From Desulfuromonadales bacterium (GTDB lineage: Bacteria > Desulfobacterota > Desulfuromonadia > Desulfuromonadales > BM103), in the NCBI GenBank assembly GCA_030145195.1, contig JAQYVY010000017.1:1-63781 (forward strand): DNA of 63,781 bases, given 5' to 3'. The notes under the pieces were generated by a model that saw only the letters and a list, made by a program, of their open reading frames with translations, was not told the origin of the DNA and did not search any database. Below, one piece after another: positions 36,308 to 45,059 of this stretch. A program made the translations under genes and the position numbers. Numbering within the stretch: position 1 is the first letter of the stretch; each line of letters begins with the position of its first letter.

Positions 36308-36667
36308 ATGAATATTTTTAAAATTACCAGCTTAATGTTGCTGGCGTTATTGCTATCGGCCAGTGTCTTTGCCGCTGATCTGCCGCAACTGATCGACGTT
36401 GGTGCCGACAAGTGCATCCCTTGCATTCAAATGGCACCGATTCTTGACAACCTGAAAGCTGATTTTGCCGGTCAACTGGACGTTAAATTTATCGATGCTT
36501 GGAAAAACAAAAAGGAGGCTGCTCGGTATGGTGTCCGGATGATTCCGACCCAGATTTTTTACGCTGCGGACGGTACAGAACTCTACCGTCATACCGGTTT
36601 CTACGGGCGCGAAGCGATTCTCGAAAAGTGGCTTGAGTTCGGCTACAGCTTTAAGCAGAAAAACTGA
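36308..36667 (+). CDS. Exported thioredoxin-like protein
   Basis: The 119-residue protein has a signal peptide (NIFKITSLMLLALLLSASVF, cleavage after AA near residue 20) and a thioredoxin domain with active site CIPC in DKCIPCIQMAP, plus the cis-Pro loop RMIPTQIF. It would act in the periplasm on disulfides. The ATG at 36308 is chosen because it is the best-placed start after the GGGGTGAT sequence; a GTG at 36299 would add three residues. The stop overlaps the CcdA-like gene by one base (TGATG), so they are coupled: CcdA would pass electrons to it. Confidence 0.9.
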   Translation: MNIFKITSLMLLALLLSASVFAADLPQLIDVGADKCIPCIQMAPILDNLKADFAGQLDVKFIDAWKNKKEAARYGVRMIPTQIFYAADGTELYRHTGFYGREAILEKWLEFGYSFKQKN

Positions 36668-37368
36668 TGGTTGAACAACTGTTCAGCGACCTGAGTCAGG
36701 CGGTTTCAGGTACACCGTTGATCGCATTAGCGGCCGCTGCGGGGTGGGGGGGCTTGAGCATTCTGCTGTCGCCCTGCCACTTAGCGAGTATCCCGCTGAT
36801 TGTCGGCTTTATCGACGGTCAGGGACGGATGAGTACGCGACGGGCCTTTGTGATCTCCAACCTGTTTGCGGTTGGCATCTTACTCTCCATCGCCCTGATC
36901 GGTCTGTTAACCGCGCTGGCCGGACGGATGCTGGGGGATCTCGGTCCGTGGGGCAATTGGCTGGTGGCTGGAGTTTTCCTCATTTTTGGTCTACATCTCT
37001 GGGGCCTTATTCCTATGCCATGGTCGGGACCTGCGCAGGTCGGAATGGAACGTAAAGGACTGTTCGCAGCCCTTATCCTCGGCTTGATTTTCGGTGTCGC
37101 CCTCGGTCCATGTACCTTCGCCTTTATGGGCCCGGTGCTCGGCGTCGCTTTTACCGAAGCGAACGACAGCATGTTTTTTGCTGCTTCCTTGTTACTCGCC
37201 TACGGTATTGGTCACTGCTCAGTGATTGTTTTGGCAGGCACCTTTACGGAGAAGGTTCAGCAGTATCTGAATTGGAACGAACGCTCCAAGGGGACCCTCT
37301 GGGTCAAACGAATCTGCGGATTATTAGTCATGGCAGGTGGGGTATGGCTGATCTATAGCTCAGTCTGA
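36667..37368 (+). CDS. CcdA/DsbD-like transmembrane electron transfer protein
   Basis: The 233-residue membrane protein has six predicted spans in two repeats. Each repeat carries a conserved cysteine-proline motif (LLSPCHLASIPLI near residue 35 and LGPCTFAFMGPV near 145), the redox pair that carries electrons across the inner membrane from cytoplasmic thioredoxin. Its likely partner is the exported thioredoxin just upstream. Within this cassette it could keep a periplasmic metal-binding thiol reduced. Confidence 0.9.
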   Translation: MVEQLFSDLSQAVSGTPLIALAAAAGWGGLSILLSPCHLASIPLIVGFIDGQGRMSTRRAFVISNLFAVGILLSIALIGLLTALAGRMLGDLGPWGNWLVAGVFLIFGLHLWGLIPMPWSGPAQVGMERKGLFAALILGLIFGVALGPCTFAFMGPVLGVAFTEANDSMFFAASLLLAYGIGHCSVIVLAGTFTEKVQQYLNWNERSKGTLWVKRICGLLVMAGGVWLIYSSV

Positions 37369-37410
37369 TTAACAACATTTCGCCGACCGGCAATAAAGGA
37401 GAAAAAGCTC

Positions 37411-37863
37411 GTGAAACATCTCATACTAACCTTATTGGTCTTGTTGTGCCTGTCGTCTATAGCACTTGCCAGCGACAAACAACTGGAATCCTATATCCTT
37501 AATTACAATTACGATTCCCGCAGCGAAATGAAAATCAGCAGTGAAAAGCTGATTGACCTGTTGGAAGATGGCAAAGGGGTTCTGGTCGATATCCGTTTCA
37601 AAGAAGAACAACAGATCTGGGGGCCAAGTTTCGCCCTGAAGATCCCGTTGAATGAAATCCCGAACCGCCTGGACGAACTGCCGAAGGACAAGATCATCGT
37701 CACTGCCTGTCCGCATAAGGATCGGGCAATTATTGCGATGACTTATCTTCGTTCCAAAGGGATCCCGGCCCGTTATCTGACCGATGGGCTGATCGGACTG
37801 GCAGAGAACCTGCGTGGGGATTCAGCACTCTACTTTATGGAAGCGATGACTGAAATCAAGTAA
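37411..37863 (+). CDS. Exported rhodanese-domain protein
   Basis: The 150-residue protein starts at GTG 37411 (AAAGGAG upstream) and has a signal peptide of about 21 residues. The rest is one rhodanese domain with VLVDIRFKEEQQIWG and the catalytic loop ACPHKDRA, where Cys is the persulfide carrier. It would move sulfane sulfur in the periplasm. Following the redox genes by 42 bases, it probably belongs to the same cassette, suggesting that sulfur transfer or thiolated metalloids are involved. Confidence 0.88.
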   Translation: MKHLILTLLVLLCLSSIALASDKQLESYILNYNYDSRSEMKISSEKLIDLLEDGKGVLVDIRFKEEQQIWGPSFALKIPLNEIPNRLDELPKDKIIVTACPHKDRAIIAMTYLRSKGIPARYLTDGLIGLAENLRGDSALYFMEAMTEIK

Positions 37864-37968
37864 CTCTTTACCGAAAAATTAGGTGCGTAAAAGGGCCTTA
37901 ATCTGGTTATGAAAGCGCTTTTCTTCAGTCAATGAGCCCTTACGTTTCATAGCATAATGGAGAAGAAA

Positions 37969-38859
37969 ATGTCAGGTCACCATCATCATGACGATAATAT
38001 TTCAGGAGTACGGTTATTGGTAACCATGTTCCTGAACTTCGCCATTACCATTGTCGAGGTTATTGGTGGTGTGCTCTCTGGCAGCCTGTCATTGATCTCT
38101 GACGCGCTGCACAATTTCAGCGATGGTATTGCTATCATCATCAGCTATGTCGCTTTGCGCCTGAGCCAAAAGCCGAGGAGCAATCAGTACACTTTCGGTC
38201 TTAAACGCGCCCAAATACTGGCGGCGGTTGTAAACTCAGCAGTGCTACTGGCCGTTTGTGTCTATCTGCTTCGCGAGGCTTTCGATAAATTGCTCCATCC
38301 GCAACAAGTTGATGGTGGCTTGATGCTGGTCGTGGCGAGCTTCGGTTTGGTTGCCAACTTGGTTGGTACCTGGCTACTACACCGTGGGGCCAAAAACAAT
38401 CTAAACATCCGCTCGGCCTACCTGCACTTGCTCAGTGATGCAGTCTCCAGCGTGGCCGTCATTTTTGGCGCGATCGCCATCAAGCTGTTCGGGCTGATCT
38501 GGATCGATCCGCTACTCAGTATAATCATCGCTATATACGTCGGTTGGGAGAGTTGGAAAATCATCCAGTCTGCTATTGATGTGCTGATGCTTAAAGTTCC
38601 GGCCGGCATTTCTATGGAAGATTTGGATCCGAAGTTGAAGGAGGTGCCCGGAGTCAGCGATGCGCACCATATTCACCTGTGGCAGGTGGATGACTGTGAT
38701 GTTCATTTTGAAGCTCACATCTCCGTGGAAGATGGATTAATAAGTGCAACAGCACCCATTGCTGGATTAATCGAGCAGACTCTGCATAAGAATTTTGGTA
38801 TCAATCATGTCACTCTTCAGTTTGAGGCCGGAAACTGCTTGACGGGAAAGCCATCATAA
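37969..38859 (+). CDS. Cation diffusion facilitator (Zn/Cd/Co efflux type)
   Basis: The 296-residue inner-membrane protein starts at ATG 37969 with GGAGAA just upstream and a His-rich N-terminus (SGHHHHDD). Six spans carry the transport-site residues in ISDALHNFSDG (HxxxD) and LHLLSDAVSSV. A cytoplasmic domain follows with HHIHLWQVDD, typical of ZitB/CzcD exporters. It exchanges divalent metal for protons. Separated by 105 bases from the rhodanese gene, it may share regulation with the ArsR cassette or be independent. Confidence 0.93.
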   Translation: MSGHHHHDDNISGVRLLVTMFLNFAITIVEVIGGVLSGSLSLISDALHNFSDGIAIIISYVALRLSQKPRSNQYTFGLKRAQILAAVVNSAVLLAVCVYLLREAFDKLLHPQQVDGGLMLVVASFGLVANLVGTWLLHRGAKNNLNIRSAYLHLLSDAVSSVAVIFGAIAIKLFGLIWIDPLLSIIIAIYVGWESWKIIQSAIDVLMLKVPAGISMEDLDPKLKEVPGVSDAHHIHLWQVDDCDVHFEAHISVEDGLISATAPIAGLIEQTLHKNFGINHVTLQFEAGNCLTGKPS

Positions 38860-39152
38860 TAAAATCAGCCATAGCTGAGACCCCAATCACAAGCCTCATC
38901 AATCCCTGTGAAGTGGTCCCGATTGCCCTACCTCTGAGACGCTTTAATACCATCGGAGTTGTTCCACCTGGGTTCTTAGAAGCCCTTAGGCCCCAATGTC
39001 AACATAGAATGCGGACAGAGCCTAAGCTATAAACTGCAACTTGTAAGCTATGAGTCACAAGTCACAAACTGTTTTCGACAAAATACTGTCAGCTGTTTTT
39101 TCTAAAAGGACAACTCCCTTTCTACATCACCCTGAAATCCCTGGTTTTTCGC
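38860..39152. other. Intergenic stretch before the haem-lipoprotein locus
   Basis: No convincing gene. One frame stays open for about 55 codons (roughly 38870-39030) but lacks a start codon and ribosome-binding site and matches nothing I recognise. No repeat-family copy is present. Confidence 0.4.
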
Positions 39153-39168
39153 TGGTATGCTCCTTGCT
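39153..39168 (+). promoter_or_regulatory. Candidate sigma-54 promoter
   Basis: TGGTATGCTCCTTGCT matches the -24/-12 consensus TGGCACG-N4-TTGCW at 13 of the defined positions apart from two pyrimidine changes, with GG and GC exactly 10 bases apart. Transcription would begin near 39179, about 55 bases before the GTG of the haem-lipoprotein gene. An enhancer site for an NtrC-type activator was not identified. Confidence 0.5.
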
Positions 39169-39233
39169 ACTGAAGAGTTGAGATCATCTCTTTGTTTCGA
39201 CTCAGGCGTTGAATTAACCAGCAAGAGGGTAGT

Positions 39234-40265
39234 GTGCGGATACTTCTTTTTATAACAGCGTGCGTCTTTTCCGGTCTTTTCGTGATCCTGTTTGGTTGTA
39301 GCGAAATCCCGGCAGACCGCACTTACGCCTTGTGGCTTGAAGTCGCGCCGACAGAGACGGATTGGAATCGTGCTTTGCCGCGCGTGGTGACGGTTCGGGG
39401 CGGACGTCCCCACAAGCTGCGCAGCTTCACCGATATCGATGAGGACACCGTCCATACTTCAACGGCTTCGTGTCATCACGGTTCACGGCTCCCTGAGCCG
39501 GTTTCGATTGAGGTTCGTTCTTTCTACACCGACCGGGAGCTTTTTCTGCAACTGAGTTGGGCGGATGCGACTCAGGACCGGAAGATGCAAGACTGGCTCT
39601 TTGATGGTGAAACGTGGCAAAATACTGGAGAGCTTGAAGATGGTTTCGGTCTGCTGTGGGACGCTCGCGGTCGGTTCAACAGCTTCTCTTGTTCTTACGC
39701 TTGTCACATCAGCGATTTTGGTGTCAGTCAGGACAGTTTTCATGCTTCAAACAAGATGCGCATGCTCAAGGAAGACGCCTGGCTCGACCTATGGAATTGG
39801 AAGGCGGCCAGAACGGCCAGCTTGGGTTTCGCCGATGACCGTTATCTCGACAATCAGGGCATGCATGGTGATACTCCGGGAGAGCTTTTTACTGAGAATT
39901 CCCGATTCCACCTCAATAATCAATTGGACAGCGCACCTTTCTCGGAAGGCGATCAGCCGGTTTACGATGCCGACCGCCGTCCCGCGGATGAAGGTTATCG
40001 CCCGCCCGGATCTATGGCCCCGGGCTACTTGGTTGAACGACCTGTGGGCGGCCGTGCTGACGTTCGGGCCTTGTCGCAACACCGTGACGGTCGCTGGATC
40101 GTCACTCTCCGTCGTGCGCTTCAGACCGGAGACCCTCACGATGTGGTTTTTGTCCCAGGCGATGAGATGGGGGTTGCCTTCGGAGTGGCGGTGATGGATC
40201 ATTCTCTTTACGAACACTATGCGTCGAGCACCATGGAGCGGTTGGTGCTGATGGGGAAAGAATAA
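39234..40265 (+). CDS. Lipoprotein with ethylbenzene-dehydrogenase-like haem-binding domain
   Basis: GTG start with AGAGGG upstream. A lipoprotein signal ends in LFGC (Cys22), so the protein is anchored in an envelope membrane. The rest resembles the EB_dh family, in which the gamma subunit of ethylbenzene dehydrogenase and related cytochromes bind haem b or c. Signature text includes LQLSWADAT near residue 105 and GFGLLWDARGRF near 138. Possible covalent haem sites are ASCHH (Cys80-His81) and an unusual CSYACH (Cys153, Cys157, His158), which is CxxxCH rather than CxxCH. It would carry electrons in the periplasm. Length 343. It opens the 39-53 kb locus and has a candidate sigma-54 promoter of its own. 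Confidence 0.72.
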   Translation: MRILLFITACVFSGLFVILFGCSEIPADRTYALWLEVAPTETDWNRALPRVVTVRGGRPHKLRSFTDIDEDTVHTSTASCHHGSRLPEPVSIEVRSFYTDRELFLQLSWADATQDRKMQDWLFDGETWQNTGELEDGFGLLWDARGRFNSFSCSYACHISDFGVSQDSFHASNKMRMLKEDAWLDLWNWKAARTASLGFADDRYLDNQGMHGDTPGELFTENSRFHLNNQLDSAPFSEGDQPVYDADRRPADEGYRPPGSMAPGYLVERPVGGRADVRALSQHRDGRWIVTLRRALQTGDPHDVVFVPGDEMGVAFGVAVMDHSLYEHYASSTMERLVLMGKE

Positions 40266-40289
40266 TTGAGCCAATGGCAAAACTAAATA

Positions 40290-40430
40290 CTTTGCCACGG
40301 AGACACGGAGACACTGAGGAAAGGCTAATACCTAACGCAAAGGCGCTAAGAAAAGCCAATAAAGACGCTATGGGTAAATCGTCTTTTTTATATAAAAATG
40401 GCTTTCTTTGCGTTCTTTCCGTTGAATGTT
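40290..40430. repeat. Dispersed repeat, copy 13 (mixed type)
   Basis: A CACGGAGACACGGAGACACT arm (40296-40315) stands beside AACGCAAAGGCGCTAAG (40334-40350), facing TTTCTTTGCGTTCTTTCCGT on the right. It joins both word variants of the family in one copy. Confidence 0.7.
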
Positions 40431-40486
40431 TAAAGATTTAAAAGGTTATAGTCCCAATTGTTTTGGACAGTCAATTCAGGAGAATA

Positions 40487-41242
40487 ATGTTGAAAAAGTC
40501 GATTAACCTCTGGTTGCTGGTTTGTATTGTATCGATTGCGCTGTATGGATGCGGTAGTGATGAAAAAACCGCAGTCGATGGCTCTTCTGGCACAGGGCAT
40601 CTCCAGGGGCAGATAACCCTGCCGCTGGAGGGGGCGAAACTCTACATTTACAAGCCGGGGATGGATCTTTACGGCCCGGCTTTTGCGGTTTCTCCTGCGA
40701 CCGGAATTGATGGCCGGTTCGATCTCGAACTGCCCGACGGTGCTTATGTGGCAGTCGTCCGTAAACGTGTCAGTGGTGTAGAGAATGGACCCGTGCTGGC
40801 AGGTGACAATCGCAGCGAGTTCCTTCAGGTCGCGGTCCATGACGGTGTTGTCGAGCTTGATATTTCGGCTCCGGTCAAAATCGGAGATCAACGTCAGTTC
40901 ACCGGCGATGCTGAGGTGACTAAGACCGGTCTTGCTGGACATGTTTTCGACAGCGACGGTCAACCGGTCGAAGGCGCGCGAGTGCATGTCTATGATCATG
41001 TCCAGATGTCAGAGCGGCCCAAGTTTGTTTCCGAGAAAACTGGTCCGGACGGGCGCTTTAAGGTTTATCTTCCTGCTGGCGGGACCTATTACCTGGCGGC
41101 TCGTGACAAGTTTGGGGGCCCACCTAAGCTGGGTGATCTGTATGGTCGTTACGACAAAGGTACGATTGAACCCTCAGCGGTGGTGGTCGAGGAAGGCCAG
41201 ATTCTCAAGGCGGTCGATATTGCCGTGACCAAGGTTTGGTAA
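40487..41242 (+). CDS. Lipoprotein with carboxypeptidase-regulatory-like repeats
   Basis: ATG 40487 follows AGGAG and gives a lipoprotein signal ending LYGC (Cys22). The mature part has two immunoglobulin-like beta domains of the carboxypeptidase regulatory type, seen as TGIDGRFDLELPDGAYVAVV near residue 75 and the mirrored TGPDGRFKVYLPAGGTYYLA near 190. Such domains bind other proteins or sugars and have no catalysis of their own. It precedes the HEAT-repeat lipoprotein by two bases, so the two are coupled and probably work together at the envelope. Confidence 0.78.
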   Translation: MLKKSINLWLLVCIVSIALYGCGSDEKTAVDGSSGTGHLQGQITLPLEGAKLYIYKPGMDLYGPAFAVSPATGIDGRFDLELPDGAYVAVVRKRVSGVENGPVLAGDNRSEFLQVAVHDGVVELDISAPVKIGDQRQFTGDAEVTKTGLAGHVFDSDGQPVEGARVHVYDHVQMSERPKFVSEKTGPDGRFKVYLPAGGTYYLAARDKFGGPPKLGDLYGRYDKGTIEPSAVVVEEGQILKAVDIAVTKVW

Positions 41243-41244
41243 TT

Positions 41245-42144
41245 ATGTTGCGCGTTGTTCTTCTCGGCATCATCCTGCTGTCGCTGATGGCCTGCACCCC
41301 GGATCCGGTGCTTGATCTGGTGCAGCTTGAGGCTCAGGCCCGCGGTGGTGATCAGGCGGCCATCAGTCAGTTTGTTGACCTGCTTGGTTCCGAAGCTACC
41401 GATGTGGCGGACCGGAGTTATACCGTTCTGATTGAACTCGGTGAGCAAGCGGCACCGGCGTTGATCGCCAAGGTCGATGCGGCGGATCGTCAACAGCGTG
41501 AATATGTGATCGCGGCGCTCGGCACCCTTAAGGTAGTTGATGCCATCCCCGCAATCAGTACCGTGCTGACGGATACAACTCTAAAGAGACGTTATGTTGC
41601 TGCCTGGGCTTTGGGCGAAATTGGTGCCGTCGAGGCACTCCCGGCTTTGATCCGTGCGTTGTCTGATGACAACAGCGAGGTTCGCCGTTATGCCACCCGC
41701 GCCCTGATCAAGTTCCACAAGAGCTCGGTGTTGCCGTTGGTGGACTATCTTGCACAGGCCTCAGGAGAGGGTGCAGCCGGGGCCGTTCGTGCGCTCGGCG
41801 ATATTGCTGACCCACGGGCTCTGGAGGTTCTCCTGATTCATGCGCGTGGCGCGCAACGGGCTGAGGCTTTTCTCGCTCTGGGGAAACTTCGTGACTCACG
41901 GGCAGAGTCGGCTCTGATTGCTGGCTTGACTGATGCGGATGAGCGGGTACGTATGAACGCCGCGATGGCGCTGGGCCCACTGGGTGGTACCCTGGCGGAA
42001 AAGCCGTTGCGCAAGAGTCTGGAAGACGATGTTCATGTGGTTCGTGAGTGGTCGGCACGTTCACTGGAGATGATTACCGGTCAGCCGGTGCTGTATCGCA
42101 ACAGCCATGATGAATTTGTCCGGCCGTATACTGTTTATCATTAA
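41245..42144 (+). CDS. HEAT-repeat lipoprotein
   Basis: ATG 41245 starts two bases after the previous stop and gives a lipobox LMAC (Cys15). Residues about 40-285 consist of six or more HEAT-like helical repeats, with recurring text such as RRYVAAWALGEIGAVEALPA, ALIRALSDDNSEVRRYATRA and MALGPLGGTLAEKPLRKSLE. HEAT arrays form protein-binding solenoids and often accompany cytochromes or lyases in anaerobes. It likely scaffolds the haem or Fe-S proteins coded around it; no catalytic motif is visible. Confidence 0.85.
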   Translation: MLRVVLLGIILLSLMACTPDPVLDLVQLEAQARGGDQAAISQFVDLLGSEATDVADRSYTVLIELGEQAAPALIAKVDAADRQQREYVIAALGTLKVVDAIPAISTVLTDTTLKRRYVAAWALGEIGAVEALPALIRALSDDNSEVRRYATRALIKFHKSSVLPLVDYLAQASGEGAAGAVRALGDIADPRALEVLLIHARGAQRAEAFLALGKLRDSRAESALIAGLTDADERVRMNAAMALGPLGGTLAEKPLRKSLEDDVHVVREWSARSLEMITGQPVLYRNSHDEFVRPYTVYH

Positions 42145-42197
42145 GGGCGTGGAGAAAAGCAGGAGTGGGGAGTGAGAGGGCCTGCTGCAGACGTTAA

Positions 42198-42209
42198 GGG
42201 GATTGTCCC
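42198..42209. repeat. GGGATTGTCCC-type fragment
   Basis: GGGGATTGTCCC with one mismatch from the palindromic core and preceded by GACGTTAA, echoing ACAGTTAA between the paired fragments at 2642-2650. Confidence 0.35.
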
Positions 42210-42271
42210 AGATCCGTTAATACCGCAGTGCAAAAACAGGTTGAACAGAACAAAAGGCTGAAGACCGAATC

Positions 42272-43789
42272 ATGATTAATCTGCTGGACATAAAATATCT
42301 TGGTGCGTTGCTCCGCTCGACCTGGACCTGGCGTCTGTTGCGTCTGGCGATGTTGGGCTTGCTGCTGCTGATGATCGCTTTTGGCTGGCATCAGCATGCC
42401 ATTCCCGGGGTCGCGGTGCGTGATCCTTTGATGTACACCAATTTTACGACCTTCAACCTTTGGGTTTTATGGATGATGGGTATGGTCGGGGTGGCGCTGA
42501 TCTTCGGTCGTTCCTGGTGCACTCTCTGCCCGGTTGGCTGGTTAAACGGAGTCGCCAGTCGTTTCGGCTTGCGACGTGAACTTCCCCAATGGTTACAAAA
42601 TTTTATTCCCGTCACTCTGGTGTTGGTGCTGTTGCAACTGCTGGTCTACTTTCTGGCGATTCACCGTTATCCCGATTACTCGGCGGTGCTGTTGAGTTGG
42701 ATGTTGCTTCTGGCTATCGGCGGCGGGCTGCTTTTCCGGCGACGCTCGTTCTGTCTGCTCTTTTGCCCGGCAGGGGCACTTTTTGGTCTCTACGCCCGTC
42801 TGGCCCCTTGGCAGTTGCGGGTGAAGGATACGTCTGTCTGTGCCGGTTGTCAGGACAAACCTTGTATTGCGGTTGAGCCCGTTTGGCGGCAGGCCGCCCT
42901 CGGGCAGCTCCGACTGCATTGGCGCACTCGTCCCGAAGGGTGCCCGGTGGCTCTGGTCCCGGCCCAAATTGAAGATAGCGCTGCCTGTACGCTCTGCATG
43001 AACTGTGTCCAGACCTGCTGTAACGATAATGTCGGCCTCGGTTTCCGTGGTTGGCCCGGTGATCTGCGCAAATCCGGTCTCCGGCCGAGTGAAACGCTCT
43101 TTTTTCTGGTCTTGCTCGGTTTGTTGACGGCCAATTTTGCCAAAGTTTATGTTGCCTTGCGCGAAGCGATTTTTTTCGTGCCTGAAAGTCTGGCGCTTGC
43201 GCTCGGCTGGGATGTTGCCGGGTTCTATCCGTTGGCGGTGATCTGGCTCGGTTTGATCTTTCCGTTGCTGCTTTTGACGCCGGGGATGCTGGTCTACCTG
43301 ATTGGTCAGGTTCGTGTCACCACTCTCGCTGACGCGCCGTCAGCACCACCGCACGAGACGGCTGTCACTCCGACTTTCTCTGGCAGCACCTTGATTCGCT
43401 TGATTGGGCAGATGGCCCTGCCGGTGTTGCCGCTGGTGCTTTCCGCGCATCTGGCCCTGGCTCTGGTCAAGCTGAATGCCAAGGCCGGTTATTTGCCGCT
43501 GATTCTGCAGGACGTTTCGGGAGTCAAAAGCTTCCTTGCGATCAACGTGATGCAGACCCTGACAGCGCCTGGGGTGCTGATTCCGCTCGATATACTTAAA
43601 TGGCTGGTGGTTCTGCTGTTGGTTGCAGGTTTTGGCTTGTCAGGCTTGGCGGCCTGGACTATTGCCTCTGGTGATAGTTCGGAAAAGACCGCTTTTGACA
43701 AACCCTTTTTCCTGGCGGCACTGGTCTCGGTTATGACTCTGGTCGCGTTCTATGGCTCCACGGTGATGGAATGGCTGTTCGTGCGTTAA
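42272..43789 (+). CDS. NapH/MauN-like membrane Fe-S protein
   Basis: The 505-residue membrane protein has roughly ten predicted spans and many cysteine motifs: CTLCPVGW (Cys83, Cys86), CLLFCPAGAL (Cys161, Cys165), CAGCQDKPC (Cys190-198), and CTLCMNCVQTCC (Cys239-250), a ferredoxin-like [4Fe-4S] set. This combination is that of NapH/MauN/NosR-C-like quinol-oxidising proteins that pass electrons to periplasmic partners. The C-terminal ~200 residues are further membrane spans. It sits upstream of and overlaps by 19 bases the binding-protein-like gene, so it may feed electrons to the haem or beta-helix proteins of this locus. Confidence 0.86.
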   Translation: MINLLDIKYLGALLRSTWTWRLLRLAMLGLLLLMIAFGWHQHAIPGVAVRDPLMYTNFTTFNLWVLWMMGMVGVALIFGRSWCTLCPVGWLNGVASRFGLRRELPQWLQNFIPVTLVLVLLQLLVYFLAIHRYPDYSAVLLSWMLLLAIGGGLLFRRRSFCLLFCPAGALFGLYARLAPWQLRVKDTSVCAGCQDKPCIAVEPVWRQAALGQLRLHWRTRPEGCPVALVPAQIEDSAACTLCMNCVQTCCNDNVGLGFRGWPGDLRKSGLRPSETLFFLVLLGLLTANFAKVYVALREAIFFVPESLALALGWDVAGFYPLAVIWLGLIFPLLLLTPGMLVYLIGQVRVTTLADAPSAPPHETAVTPTFSGSTLIRLIGQMALPVLPLVLSAHLALALVKLNAKAGYLPLILQDVSGVKSFLAINVMQTLTAPGVLIPLDILKWLVVLLLVAGFGLSGLAAWTIASGDSSEKTAFDKPFFLAALVSVMTLVAFYGSTVMEWLFVR

Positions 43790-44259
43790 GACATCTGCTG
43801 CTGCTGTTGTTGTTGGTCTGCCTGACTTGTCAGCCTTTGGCCGCCTGTTTTGGGCCGAAACTTTTTGTCGGGGTTGGACTGGGTGCTGAAGAGACGGTGC
43901 TCTATGCCATGGTGACTCTGTATGTGCAGGAGAAGACCGGGGTTGAAAGCCTCCGCGTTGATTTTTCCGACGGGCAGAATCCGTTGCTTGAACTGGCCGA
44001 AGAGAAGGTGGACCTGGCCTTTATCCTGGCGGATCCTGCCCTCTCAGAGGTTGTTTTTAACCTTGCTGGATCAGTCGTATTGGTAACCGGCAAACGGCCA
44101 CTCGACAATCTTCAGTTCACCACGGTGTTGCCTGCGATCCGTAAACTGAATTCTCTGGTGCAGCCTGAGGATGTGACGGGGCTTGTAGCTCAGGTCGAAG
44201 CGGGTGAAAGCGCGATGGCCGTGGTCCGCAAACTCTTTATGCAACGGCGCTGGATATGA
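43771..44259 (+). CDS. Short periplasmic binding-protein-like protein
   Basis: The 162-residue product has a signal peptide (LRHLLLLLLLVCLTC with cleavage near AAC). Residues about 30-150 begin KLFVGVGLGAEETVLYAMV and include ELAEEKVDLAFILADPALSE. This looks like one lobe of a type II periplasmic binding protein and is half the usual length, so ligand binding by a single lobe is uncertain. The start lies inside the previous gene and its stop overlaps the next start (ATGATG), placing it firmly in the operon. A PhnD-like full-length protein occurs 2 kb downstream. Confidence 0.7.
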   Translation: MAVRALRHLLLLLLLVCLTCQPLAACFGPKLFVGVGLGAEETVLYAMVTLYVQEKTGVESLRVDFSDGQNPLLELAEEKVDLAFILADPALSEVVFNLAGSVVLVTGKRPLDNLQFTTVLPAIRKLNSLVQPEDVTGLVAQVEAGESAMAVVRKLFMQRRWI

Positions 44260-45059
44260 TGATCCCCTTCGGTAAAGTCACAGCTCTGCTGCTGGGAATA
44301 AGCCTGCTCTTGGCTCCGGCTGTTTGTGCCGCGCCTTCGGCTCCGGAATATTCCGGGGCTTATGCCGGTAAAATAGTCTGGGAGGGGACCGTTGTCATGG
44401 CTGGAGACGTCCTCATCCTCAAAGGCGGTCAACTGATCATTCGTCCTGGAACAGAGGTCAGGGTTGTCCCGGCGGAAGGAACCCAGATTGACCCGGAATA
44501 TCTTTCCTCGCAGACTGAGTTGCTGATTCGCGGACAGCTTGACGTTCAGGGGACTGCCGAATCGCCCGTGCGTTTTGTCATGGTTGAACGCTCTGGGCTT
44601 GAAGCGATTTCTTGGGCTGGCATTACTCTGGACCGTGCCGCAGGGAGCAGCATTTCTCACGCTTTTATCAGCCGGGCGGATATTGCGATTCGTTGCGTGG
44701 CGAGTTCACCGCTGCTCGAAGGCAATCAACTCACCGCCTGTCGCTACGGCATTGTTGCTCAGGAACAGAGTCATCCCAAAATTCTGGGCAATCTGATTGC
44801 TGACGGTGAGGGTGGCATCTTTTGCTGGCGTGGTTCAAAACCTTATCTCAAGGACAATCGGATTATCGGTAACGCCGAGGAAGGAATTTTCGTCGATGCA
44901 ACCAGTCGACCTTGGTTGGATCATAACTTGATCAGTAAAAACGCCATTGGCCTGGCGCTCTACCCGACCGACTTGCCGTATGATCCGACTGTGGTCCAGG
45001 GCAATACTGAAGATCTCCGACAGTTGGGTCGTCAGGGCCAGAATGGGGTTCAGCCATGA
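44256..45059 (+). CDS. Exported right-handed beta-helix protein (NosD-like), first of a pair
   Basis: A 267-residue exported protein with a signal peptide ending near CAAPSA (about residue 30). The body repeats short asparagine- and glycine-containing turns (for example SPLLEGNQLTACRYGIVAQE, KPYLKDNRIIGNAEEGIFVD), the pattern of a right-handed parallel beta-helix. NosD of nitrous-oxide reductase operons has this fold and helps build a copper centre, but polysaccharide-binding helices look similar. Start and stop overlap neighbouring genes by four bases each. Confidence 0.82.
   Translation: MMIPFGKVTALLLGISLLLAPAVCAAPSAPEYSGAYAGKIVWEGTVVMAGDVLILKGGQLIIRPGTEVRVVPAEGTQIDPEYLSSQTELLIRGQLDVQGTAESPVRFVMVERSGLEAISWAGITLDRAAGSSISHAFISRADIAIRCVASSPLLEGNQLTACRYGIVAQEQSHPKILGNLIADGEGGIFCWRGSKPYLKDNRIIGNAEEGIFVDATSRPWLDHNLISKNAIGLALYPTDLPYDPTVVQGNTEDLRQLGRQGQNGVQP

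Noticed and set aside
38870-39030. An open stretch of about 55 codons after the CDF gene
   Set aside because: No start codon, no ribosome-binding site, and no recognisable protein features; perhaps a remnant, but not supportable.
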